Source of the DNA: a virus
IMG/VR virus record: IMGVR_UViG_3300030107_004651
Span: 1-21,371 of that record
Strand: one strand, 5' to 3'
DNA: 21,371 bases
Part shown: in pieces, positions 1 to 6,967 of the stretch
Layout: each line of letters opens with the position of its first letter
How positions within the stretch are numbered: position 1 is the first letter of the stretch
Position numbers and translations under genes: made by a program
Notes under the pieces: generated by a model
The model's database searches: none
What the model was told of the DNA's origin: nothing
The model's input: only the letters and a program-made list of their open reading frames with translations

Positions 1-1443
1 CGAATTATCTACGGATGAGTCAATTAATATGTGACCATTCACTCTTACTGCTTTAAGCCAATTATAATTACTAGCGTCAGTTGTAGGTAAAGCAATACTA
101 GTTAATGGCCAAGTAATCCCAGTAATCTCACTCCATACATTACTAGTGACTTGACTATGTACATTAGTTCCATTGACAAGAATATTTCCAGGAGATCCAG
201 ATTTTGTTATATAAAGTTCAACTGTATCTGCTGCAACTGATCCTGTCCAAGTTACTGTATTACCAGCAGATGCATGAGTTCCAGTGTTTAAAGCTCCATC
301 AAAAGCTTTAGTATAAGCATAATCACCACTCCAAACAGTACCTGAAAAACCATCGGAGTATACTGTCCCATTATTCGGGTTCGATCTAGTCGTTGGGTCT
401 GTTTTTCCGTCAACTAGGATTACACCATCTACCCTTATTGCAGCAATCGCTGGTGTTCCTGTTCCTCCAGCATCTTTGAATTCAACTTTAGTTATTGGTG
501 AAGTTAAGTCAGAAGAAAAGTCTTTCCAGGAATTTCCACCAAAATGTCCAGTCCAGGTAAAGATTCCACCTGCATGGTGAAACTTATAATTTTGATCATA
601 TGATGAACTTCCATATAATTCAAAAGTTGAAAAAGCAATACTTCCTAAATCAATTTCTATCCAATCACTACTATTAGTAGTTGAAAGGTTTGTTGTAAGA
701 GAACCGTCAAATAGATTTGCAGCACTACCGCTTTCACCAGATCCTGTAAGAGTTACTCCATTACTCCAAGTAGTTCCATCGTTGGGAGCTGGTAAAGCAA
801 ACTCTTTTGGATTCCAGTTTCCAGCGTCATCAAACGACCCAAACGCTGCTGGGGACAATTGCAATCCGTCAATTAAATGGACATCTGCAAGATAACCACT
901 AAAATAATAATTATTTCTAGCGTCTTCAAAACCTATATTATGATTATAAGAAGAGTTGTTTACCTGTAGTTCAGCATTTTGACTAGGGTAATCTGCATTA
1001 GAAAAAGAAGTTTCTTGTTTACCATTAATATATATTTTAATCCTTTCTGATGCAGTACTTTGAGTTGTATCAAGAGCTACAACAAGATGCATCCAAGCTC
1101 CAGGGTCTCTAAATTTTCTATTAGTCTTCAAATCACTAGCACCAGAACCGCTAGTGTTATTACCTACAGCAAGGCAATCATCATCTTCGATTCTTAGATA
1201 AAACCAATTATCAGTGCTACTTCCGTTATCTGCATTTAAAAGAAGATACTCATCACTAAGTTTAGAGTTCTTGAACCAAGTTGCATAAGTCCAAGTCCTT
1301 TTGTTTCCATTAGAACTTAAACCTCGTGACAAATAGCTTGTATCTCCTGCATCAAATCGGAGACTCTTAGAAATTTGATAGGCATCGCTACCAGTTGATT
1401 GTCCTGAGGCACCAGCAAGGGCGTTGTTATGAAAGAAGCTCAT
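1..1443 (-). CDS. LamG-type tail adhesin, 3' end cut by the window edge
   Basis: The frame is open from an ATG at 1443 through base 1 with no stop (481 codons seen), so the C-terminus lies outside the window. The start overlaps the previous stop as TAATG, which suggests translational coupling. Residues about 25-210 look like a concanavalin A/LamG-type jelly roll: the strand RIKIYINGK (134-142) and the closing signature FSGYLADVHLIDG (181-193) followed by FGSFDDAGNW are typical of phage tail proteins with this fold. Residues about 219-350 and 355-481 form a duplicated module, each copy opening with NDGTTWSNG or NNGTVYSDG, passing through LFDGSL or AFDGAL, and ending with IRVDGVILVDG or VRVNGHILIDS. 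Its place after the tail fibre and the carbohydrate-binding fold suggest a host-surface adhesin. The fold assignment is fairly firm; the binding role is inferred. Confidence 0.85.
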   Translation of the reverse strand, partial: MSFFHNNALAGASGQSTGSDAYQISKSLRFDAGDTSYLSRGLSSNGNKRTWTYATWFKNSKLSDEYLLLNADNGSSTDNWFYLRIEDDDCLAVGNNTSGSGASDLKTNRKFRDPGAWMHLVVALDTTQSTASERIKIYINGKQETSFSNADYPSQNAELQVNNSSYNHNIGFEDARNNYYFSGYLADVHLIDGLQLSPAAFGSFDDAGNWNPKEFALPAPNDGTTWSNGVTLTGSGESGSAANLFDGSLTTNLSTTNSSDWIEIDLGSIAFSTFELYGSSSYDQNYKFHHAGGIFTWTGHFGGNSWKDFSSDLTSPITKVEFKDAGGTGTPAIAAIRVDGVILVDGKTDPTTRSNPNNGTVYSDGFSGTVWSGDYAYTKAFDGALNTGTHASAGNTVTWTGSVAADTVELYITKSGSPGNILVNGTNVHSQVTSNVWSEITGITWPLTSIALPTTDASNYNWLKAVRVNGHILIDSSVDNS

Positions 1444-2159
1444 TAGGAAACGTCGTAGTTAGTGGTTCCGACAACTAAAATGTGAGTGCTATCGAGCACC
1501 CGATAATCCAAAACATCAGCTTTTCCACTGGTTGCTGTATAAGTTGGGCCCGTACCTCCAGGGAATTTCCAATAGCTTCCGTACCCACTAAATCCAGCTC
1601 CAGTAATAAATATCGTTCCTGTTTGTCCAGCTACGCAGTTAGTTGGATTACCTAATGTACGTGCTGTTGATGCATCAGTAGTGATATTAAAGTTTGTACT
1701 TGTTGCCAGGTCTAAAGTAATAGTCGATGCATCTGAAATTGCATCTATTTCTGCTATTGCTGCTTTCTGAGCAGTAACAACTCCACTGAAAGAAGCACCT
1801 GCAAGTGGTGCATAACCAGGAACTGTTGGTGTTCCAGTGAGTGTTGGACTGGCTAATGTTGCGTAACCAGGAACAGTTGGTGTTCCTGTAAATGTTGGAG
1901 ATGCTAGTGGCGCAAATCCAGAGATACTTGCACCCGCAGGAATAGTGACAGTTCCTGTAAAAGTGGGAGACGCAAGAGGAGCTTTGCCGGAAACATCAGC
2001 CTGCGTATCAACTAATGAACTGCCCTCCTTTATATATATGCGGTTCTGATCAGTGGCGTAACAAGGCTCGCCTTCCTGAATGTCAGAAACACTAGAGTTG
2101 AGGTTTGAATAAGTTCCTCGAGCTAAACGAAGAACTGTGCGATTAGAAGGAGTTGGCAT
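1443..2159 (-). CDS. Accessory tail fibre protein with Mtd_N-like head and LASPTFTG repeats
   Basis: A 238-aa protein. Its N-terminus (VLRLARGTYSNL..., GEPCYATDQNRIYIKEG, about residues 9-47) resembles the short N-terminal domain found in phage tropism determinant and fibre proteins (Mtd_N type). Residues about 60-125 carry LASPTFTGT-type repeats separated by PGYA, a common fibre shaft motif. The C-terminal part (from about 130) is Thr/Ser/Gly rich with NPTNCVAGQTGTIFI and YGSYWKFPGGTGP, a beta-rich domain I recognise from marine phage structural proteins but cannot name. There is no transmembrane segment. The gene starts 5 nt after the gp17-like stop with no clear Shine-Dalgarno, so translation probably depends on coupling. 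It is likely a second fibre or a fibre tip subunit. The structural role is well supported; its receptor is unknown. Confidence 0.88.
   Translation of the reverse strand: MPTPSNRTVLRLARGTYSNLNSSVSDIQEGEPCYATDQNRIYIKEGSSLVDTQADVSGKAPLASPTFTGTVTIPAGASISGFAPLASPTFTGTPTVPGYATLASPTLTGTPTVPGYAPLAGASFSGVVTAQKAAIAEIDAISDASTITLDLATSTNFNITTDASTARTLGNPTNCVAGQTGTIFITGAGFSGYGSYWKFPGGTGPTYTATSGKADVLDYRVLDSTHILVVGTTNYDVS
1810..1911 (-). repeat. Two adjacent 51-nt units in the fibre shaft
   Basis: Positions 1810-1860 and 1861-1911 are two direct 51-nt units that differ at scattered, often third-codon, bases. Each encodes 17 residues of the form PGYA-LASPT-TGTPTV. A more divergent unit with an inserted AGASISGFA spacer continues at 1912-1980. 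Such in-frame units can expand or contract by recombination and change shaft length. Confidence 0.85.
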
Positions 2160-2164
2160 GAGAG

Positions 2165-3622
2165 TTAATCGAAGGACTTCCCATCGAAGGTTTGGGAACT
2201 AGATACGAGGCTGCCTCCAGTAGCGAAGTTTCCCCCGTCAATCGTGGGTTGGGCAACGTCTCCAAATGAGAGGTTCCCCGATCCATCACTGACAATGGCT
2301 TGCCCATCACTTCCATCCGCTGCAGGGAGTACCCAGATAACATTGGAAGCAACAGAAGCTGGTGCTTTGAATCCAACAGTGTTAGATCCATTCGCAGTCG
2401 CCTCACCAAACAACAGGTTTCGTTGATTAGTGATTGATCCCCCAGCCGGACCGATATAACGATCCTCTGGGTTATTGGCGAAATACGACATGTAATTCCA
2501 TGTCGATCCGCTAGTTGTGTAATTAAGTCGTACTGTTAATCCACTATCTCCAGCAAATCCAGCAGGCAAGCTTGCTAACGGAGTAAAGCTTTCAATGCCC
2601 GTTGAATTCGTAACTTCGATGTAGTCACCATCGCTCGGAGAGCCTGGGATACTTGCAACATTAGTAATGATCGTAAATAGAACAGCATTAGAGACTGCTG
2701 TTGACGCATTGTTAGCGACTGTCTGTGCATTTTGAGCTATCGAAATTGCTGAGTCATAACCACCTGATCCGTCGGATGTTCGAGAATTATTTAAAGCAGT
2801 CGTCGCATTCGTGGAAGCAGTCGAGGCCGTACTGGAAGCTGACGTCGCGGTAGAGGAAGCTGAGTCCGCAGTCGATTTCGCTGTGTTTGCTATCGAGATT
2901 GCTGATGTATATCCACCAGATCCATCTGATTCACGACTGTTATTTAAAGCTGTTGTGGCATTCGTGTTCGCAGTCGCTGCAGTCGTATTCGCTGAGGATG
3001 ATTGAGTGACGGCATAAGCCAATCCTTGAGGATTTCCGCCAATACCATCTCCCTTTAAATTCGTTCCATCGTGGACATAAGTCTCGACTCTGGTGGTAGC
3101 TGTGTTGGCCGCAGCCGTCGCAGCATTGCTAGCCGTTGTCGAAGCCGCCGCAGTTGAGGTCGCAGTAGCCGCAGCGGATGTCGCGGAATTTGCGGCGGTC
3201 GTCGAAGCGGTCGCTGCGGTCGTGGCGGCTGTCGCAGCGGTTTCGGCTGCTATCGCTTTCGTTGCTCCTACTGAATTGCTATCAGTTTGTTCTTGAACAA
3301 CATATAAATTCTGTAAGTCAGCATTATTTAATGCTTCTGCTGTCAGGTTCGATCCATCTGACCAAGCAACTAATTGGTTGTCACCTGGAGTTTGTCTTTC
3401 AATTGTAAGAGTGACACCGCTAGCAGGAGCTGTGGTGATTTGCACCTGTGTTCCGCTAGTCCAACTGAAGTCAGTTCCATCGACCAACGTTGATGTTTGA
3501 GTCCCTGCTAGACGGTCTCTTCCATAAAAAAGCTTTACATGGCTTTTAAGTATGTAAGAGAAGGGAACGCTAAAAGTTGTAGTGCTTCCGTCACCACTGT
3601 ATTCGGCATAGGAGACCGGCAC
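2165..3622 (-). CDS. 17: Tail fibre protein, T7 gp17-type attachment domain
   Basis: A 485-aa protein starting with GTG at 3622. GGAGAG at 3628-3633 is a good Shine-Dalgarno, and the nearby ATG at 3636 is out of frame. Residues 1-113 match the T7 gp17 N-terminal tail-attachment domain: YAEYSGDGSTTTFSVPFSYI, HVKLFY, TLVDGTDFSW, IERQTPGDN, GSNLTAEALNNADLQNLYVVQEQ. Residues about 114-313 form an Ala/Thr/Ser/Asn-rich stalk, probably a trimeric helical shaft, containing a 51-aa direct repeat. Residues about 316-485 form a separate C-terminal head with AYIG-like DRYIGPAGGSITNQRNLLFGEA. It directly follows the ejection-protein genes, as gp17 does in T7, behind its own promoter-like motif. By family knowledge the N-terminus docks on the gp11/gp12 tail and the C-terminus contacts the host. 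The stalk DNA is clearly more GC-rich than its surroundings. Confidence 0.95.
   Translation of the reverse strand: MPVSYAEYSGDGSTTTFSVPFSYILKSHVKLFYGRDRLAGTQTSTLVDGTDFSWTSGTQVQITTAPASGVTLTIERQTPGDNQLVAWSDGSNLTAEALNNADLQNLYVVQEQTDSNSVGATKAIAAETAATAATTAATASTTAANSATSAAATATSTAAASTTASNAATAAANTATTRVETYVHDGTNLKGDGIGGNPQGLAYAVTQSSSANTTAATANTNATTALNNSRESDGSGGYTSAISIANTAKSTADSASSTATSASSTASTASTNATTALNNSRTSDGSGGYDSAISIAQNAQTVANNASTAVSNAVLFTIITNVASIPGSPSDGDYIEVTNSTGIESFTPLASLPAGFAGDSGLTVRLNYTTSGSTWNYMSYFANNPEDRYIGPAGGSITNQRNLLFGEATANGSNTVGFKAPASVASNVIWVLPAADGSDGQAIVSDGSGNLSFGDVAQPTIDGGNFATGGSLVSSSQTFDGKSFD
2732..2962 (-). repeat. Duplicated 51-aa (153-nt period) stalk module in the tail fibre
   Basis: Residues 221-246 and 272-297 of the fibre are nearly the same, both reading NATTALNNSR-SDGSGGY-SAISIA, placed 51 residues apart and separated by Ser/Thr/Ala-rich sequence. 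At DNA level the two copies start near 2962 and 2809 and differ at several silent positions, so the duplication is not fresh. Confidence 0.85.
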
Positions 3623-3630
3623 CGCTTACT

Positions 3631-3664
3631 CTCCATGTGTGCAGCCCTTATAGTAATAGATTTA
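3631..3664 (-). promoter_or_regulatory. Phage promoter-like motif plus imperfect stem-loop before the tail fibre gene
   Basis: On the minus strand the 42-nt gap between the gp16-like stop and the fibre start reads ATCTATTACTATAAGGG (3661-3645) and then CTGCACACATGGAG (3644-3631). ACTATAAGGG resembles the -7 to +3 part of T7-family single-subunit RNA polymerase promoters (T7 CACTATAGGG, T3 CACTAAAGGG). The 13-mer ATAAGGGCTGCAC (3651-3639) recurs exactly before the tail tube A gene. The following CTGCA and TGGAG arms can form an imperfect stem (one mismatch) around CACA, and the 3' arm overlaps the fibre Shine-Dalgarno. The position equals that of phi17 in T7. Promoter function is inferred from motif and position. 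Confidence 0.6.
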
Positions 3665-6600
3665 CTATTGTCGTCCAACTCCTTGTACTGATTGTTCAAG
3701 CCCTTGCTTTATAGAATTGACTTCTTGTCTCGTAACAGCATTTGCTCTTTCCATGAATTCAGGATGTGCTTTCATCATTTGGAAAATCGCTAGCCTGTCG
3801 TAATAAGAGATAATCGCGTTAATAGGTTTTATTAATTGATTTGGATCATTAAGGGTTCCAACTGTTCTTTGTGTAATTGATTCTCCTGGTTTTTTAGTCA
3901 AGCTTGGACCTGCTGGCAAAGTTAGTAATGAGTTGTACTCTTCGTCGAGACTTAAAGCTCTTAATGCATCGCGTAGATCCCTTCCTTTGATAAATCTATC
4001 TATATTCCCCATGACAGTATTTGCACCATTTTTTCCAAGAACCATTGAAGCGGAAAGGTCTCCAACGATTGAAGACATTGCCCTTCTATAAGTCTTTTCT
4101 TGATCGTTAGTCATCTGAATTCTCCACGCCCTTAAACCTGACATATCCGACACATAGCCTTCTGGTCTTGGCTTGTTTCCAAATCCATGTTTCGTCAGCC
4201 AATCATATAGAGGGTCTTGTGACTTCAGTACTGGCATGAAAGGAATTGTTTGATCAAGAGGCAAGCCGAGAGGTCGCTCAATAATGCTTCCCAGCCAATC
4301 TCTTTGCGTCGTTGGCTTCTTTAATATTTGATTAGCAACGGGATAGTTGGAAAAAGAGTCTTCCGCAATTCTTTGTAGTGCATTTAATGCTGGTCGAATA
4401 ATTGGGAAAATATCGTCTTGCTCTAAGGCTGTTCTTTCTTCTGCAGTCAGAAAACGCCTTTTAGTTCCTATCTCCTTAGGATCTCGGAATCCTCTTACTA
4501 CATTTCCTAGAAGACCAGACATAGGGAGAATTCCATTGAATTGGCGAGAAAGTGTTCTTACTGGATCATTTCTTGTGGGATCAGTCATCATGTCAAGAAT
4601 TGAAGTAAGACCTTCCAGGGAAGATTTTCTCTCAAGAAGCCTTGCATAGGCTTTTTGGATCATGGCTAGGGATTCGTCTAGTTGTTTTTTTGAAAAGACA
4701 CCATCATGAAAAGCTCTAAGAAGATCAGCTTGCACACCCATTAAGTCAATAAAGTCAATACTTTTCCCAGAGAGTTTTGCAGCTGCAATGACTCCTGTGG
4801 CTCCTAGAGAGAATGAGTAAGGTTGATTTTTTCTTAACCACCTTTCCTTTTGTTCTGGGTCATCATCAAAAGGTCCTCCGTCAGTAAAGAGTCCTGCTTG
4901 CCATAACGAATATGTTCCGGCAGAAAGGAATCCTGCGGTTATGGCTTGTGCTCTTGCAAGGTTTAAGGCTTCTAAGGGAACATCTCCTCCTCTGTATCCT
5001 GTCTCTTTTGTTATCCAATTAACAGTACTTACAAAAACATCTCTTCTTAGCGTCCAAGCGATTGAATTAGCCGCTGTTCTCCAAACAGGAACTACCCAGG
5101 AAGCAAGAGGGTTCTTTCTTATTATCTCCATTCCAATCATTACTTGGTTCTGTGGTTTCTGCGTGAAAGTAATTCGGTCAGCTCTTTCCTTTCCAATCCT
5201 TCCAAGTTCGTCAGCAACATTTGGAACTCCATTTAAGTTGTTAAATAAGTGAAGTCGGAGATCGTCATTGCTTAATCCTTCTCCTGCAGGCATTCCAACT
5301 TCTCTAAGTCTGAATTTTGCAAGATCGTCGTCGGTCATCATTCCGTTAAACAAAGCTTTATCTGTCATTTCTTCTGTTCTTCTTAGAGCAAAGTCGTCTA
5401 GTTCATTAGCCTTTAAGGTGCCTTCCTTGATTAGTCCTTTGCCTTCTTCTATTGCTCGTAAATATCCTTCGTGCTGTGTCTTCCAGGCGAAAGAAGCAGT
5501 TCTTAGTCCTTCGTCAAAAGCGTTTAAGGCTCTAAAGCTAGGCATATAGCCAGCTGTACTCCCTGTTACATTTTCAATGAGATTTCCTAAGACTTTTCTG
5601 TAAGAAGAATTCAATAAGTTAAAAAAGACAATAGGAGACTTTGCAGGGTTCTTGATGAGTTCGTCGCTAGTAAAGTATGTCCATGATTTGTCGAAACTTG
5701 TTTCAACAAATTGCTTGGTTTCTTCAAGTACTTCTGGTGATATTTCCTTAAGATTGCGACCTCCCATTCTTGTCTTTCCTTGCGTAAAAGCTTCTTTGGC
5801 GTTTCTCATCATTGTCGTTTGGGCTTGCCATAGCATTTTGCTGGCATGACCCAAGGCTTTTAGTTCTTCTTTTGCTCCTACTCTTAAGGCTCCTTCTGCA
5901 ATATCTATAAGTCCATAATCAAAACCAACAAGGACGCTGCCTGGATTCCTAACACCCCAAGAAGCAAATGAACTGAAGAGGTTGTCTTTCCTATAAGTAT
6001 TAAGTATTTCGAGTTGAGTTAACCAATCAGGCCTGTTGATAGGGGCGGCTGTTAGCCCAGCTATTCTTTTAGAAGTTGCTAATTTTTTTAATTCGAGAAC
6101 ATCTCCTTTTTTGACATGATCAAGTGTTTGAGCAAGTAGGCTTCCTCCTGTTATATCGTCATAAGACAAAGTAGATAAATCTTTATCGAAATCTAAAAGT
6201 GATATTGATTCGTCAAGCCCTCCAAACTGAAGTGATCTCAAGGCTTGTCCAACTTTTCGTCTAGCTTGAGCGTCAAGCTGTTCATAGAAATATGCCCACT
6301 GTGCCACGTTGCTTAGACGCATTTTCATTGCATCATTGACAGCTCCTAGAGGAATTGCATCGGCCACTTCGTCGAGCATGTCTGCATAGGCCTGTGCTGA
6401 CTGCCATCGCATCGTTGCTGTGCTGTAAACATTAATAGGAAGTCTGTCTATCCCTCTCAATCTTGATGAAAGTAATTTTGCTATTTCCCTAGGGTCTCCT
6501 CCACGGAGTCTTGCCAATTCAATAACACCTTGAGTCGCGGCTTGTTGAGTAAAGGGCCGCATTAATTCAATTCCTTTTTTACTTGCTGTTCTTTTAAGCG

Positions 6601-6967
6601 CCAGCACCTCAAGCATGGTCGCTATGTTTTCTTCAGTTACAGGTATTTGTGAAAAATTTATCATTCGTCCCGTCGATCCCATGGGCTTACTTCTTGATGC
6701 AAAGCCGTCTTTAACTAGATCTTTGATTTCGTCAGATGAATTAAAAGCGACGTTATCTGCTTCGACTTTCGCCCACCAAGCAGACGATTCAATTCCAATT
6801 TCATCGCCACTCATTGTCTTTAATTTATTTTTCTTTCCTGAGCTTTTTTTGGGCTTTGGTGTGAGCGCATTAATCTCTGCGTCTAACTTGGCTTCTGCTT
6901 CATTAAGAAGGCGTTCTTCCTCCTCAATTTCGTCAAGTCTTTTGTTGATGTCATTGCAATCAGTCAT
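3665..6967 (-). CDS. gp16-like internal virion (ejection) protein, distal part
   Basis: A 1100-aa protein. I start it at the ATG at 6967, which overlaps the upstream stop as TAATG with AAGGAG about 10 nt upstream; the open frame could begin two codons earlier at TTG. Residues 1-40 are a charged coiled coil (RLDEIEEEERLLNEAEAKLDAEI). Most of the rest is long helical sequence without a signal peptide. A region around 615-700 (KNPLASWVVPVWRTAANSIAWTLRR, then AQAITAGFLSAGTYSLW) looks like the conserved amphipathic or membrane-active segment of large phage ejection proteins (LPD38-like in my reading). No catalytic motif was seen. It lies where the 3' part of T7 gp16 lies, directly before the fibre. 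It probably sits in the internal core and is ejected into the cell envelope. The structural role is likely; the exact gp16 equivalence is inferred from position and size. Confidence 0.85.
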   Translation of the reverse strand: MTDCNDINKRLDEIEEEERLLNEAEAKLDAEINALTPKPKKSSGKKNKLKTMSGDEIGIESSAWWAKVEADNVAFNSSDEIKDLVKDGFASRSKPMGSTGRMINFSQIPVTEENIATMLEVLALKRTASKKGIELMRPFTQQAATQGVIELARLRGGDPREIAKLLSSRLRGIDRLPINVYSTATMRWQSAQAYADMLDEVADAIPLGAVNDAMKMRLSNVAQWAYFYEQLDAQARRKVGQALRSLQFGGLDESISLLDFDKDLSTLSYDDITGGSLLAQTLDHVKKGDVLELKKLATSKRIAGLTAAPINRPDWLTQLEILNTYRKDNLFSSFASWGVRNPGSVLVGFDYGLIDIAEGALRVGAKEELKALGHASKMLWQAQTTMMRNAKEAFTQGKTRMGGRNLKEISPEVLEETKQFVETSFDKSWTYFTSDELIKNPAKSPIVFFNLLNSSYRKVLGNLIENVTGSTAGYMPSFRALNAFDEGLRTASFAWKTQHEGYLRAIEEGKGLIKEGTLKANELDDFALRRTEEMTDKALFNGMMTDDDLAKFRLREVGMPAGEGLSNDDLRLHLFNNLNGVPNVADELGRIGKERADRITFTQKPQNQVMIGMEIIRKNPLASWVVPVWRTAANSIAWTLRRDVFVSTVNWITKETGYRGGDVPLEALNLARAQAITAGFLSAGTYSLWQAGLFTDGGPFDDDPEQKERWLRKNQPYSFSLGATGVIAAAKLSGKSIDFIDLMGVQADLLRAFHDGVFSKKQLDESLAMIQKAYARLLERKSSLEGLTSILDMMTDPTRNDPVRTLSRQFNGILPMSGLLGNVVRGFRDPKEIGTKRRFLTAEERTALEQDDIFPIIRPALNALQRIAEDSFSNYPVANQILKKPTTQRDWLGSIIERPLGLPLDQTIPFMPVLKSQDPLYDWLTKHGFGNKPRPEGYVSDMSGLRAWRIQMTNDQEKTYRRAMSSIVGDLSASMVLGKNGANTVMGNIDRFIKGRDLRDALRALSLDEEYNSLLTLPAGPSLTKKPGESITQRTVGTLNDPNQLIKPINAIISYYDRLAIFQMMKAHPEFMERANAVTRQEVNSIKQGLEQSVQGVGRQ

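Noticed and set aside
1443-2159. Diversity-generating retroelement acting on the Mtd_N-like fibre
   Set aside because: No reverse transcriptase, template repeat or adenine-rich variable tail is visible in the window.
3093-3296. Plus-strand 67-codon Ala/Val-rich open frame, resembling a hydrophobic small protein
   Set aside because: It is the antisense of the Ala/Thr repeat stalk of the tail fibre; the biased codons keep the opposite strand open. No ribosome site or independent signal.
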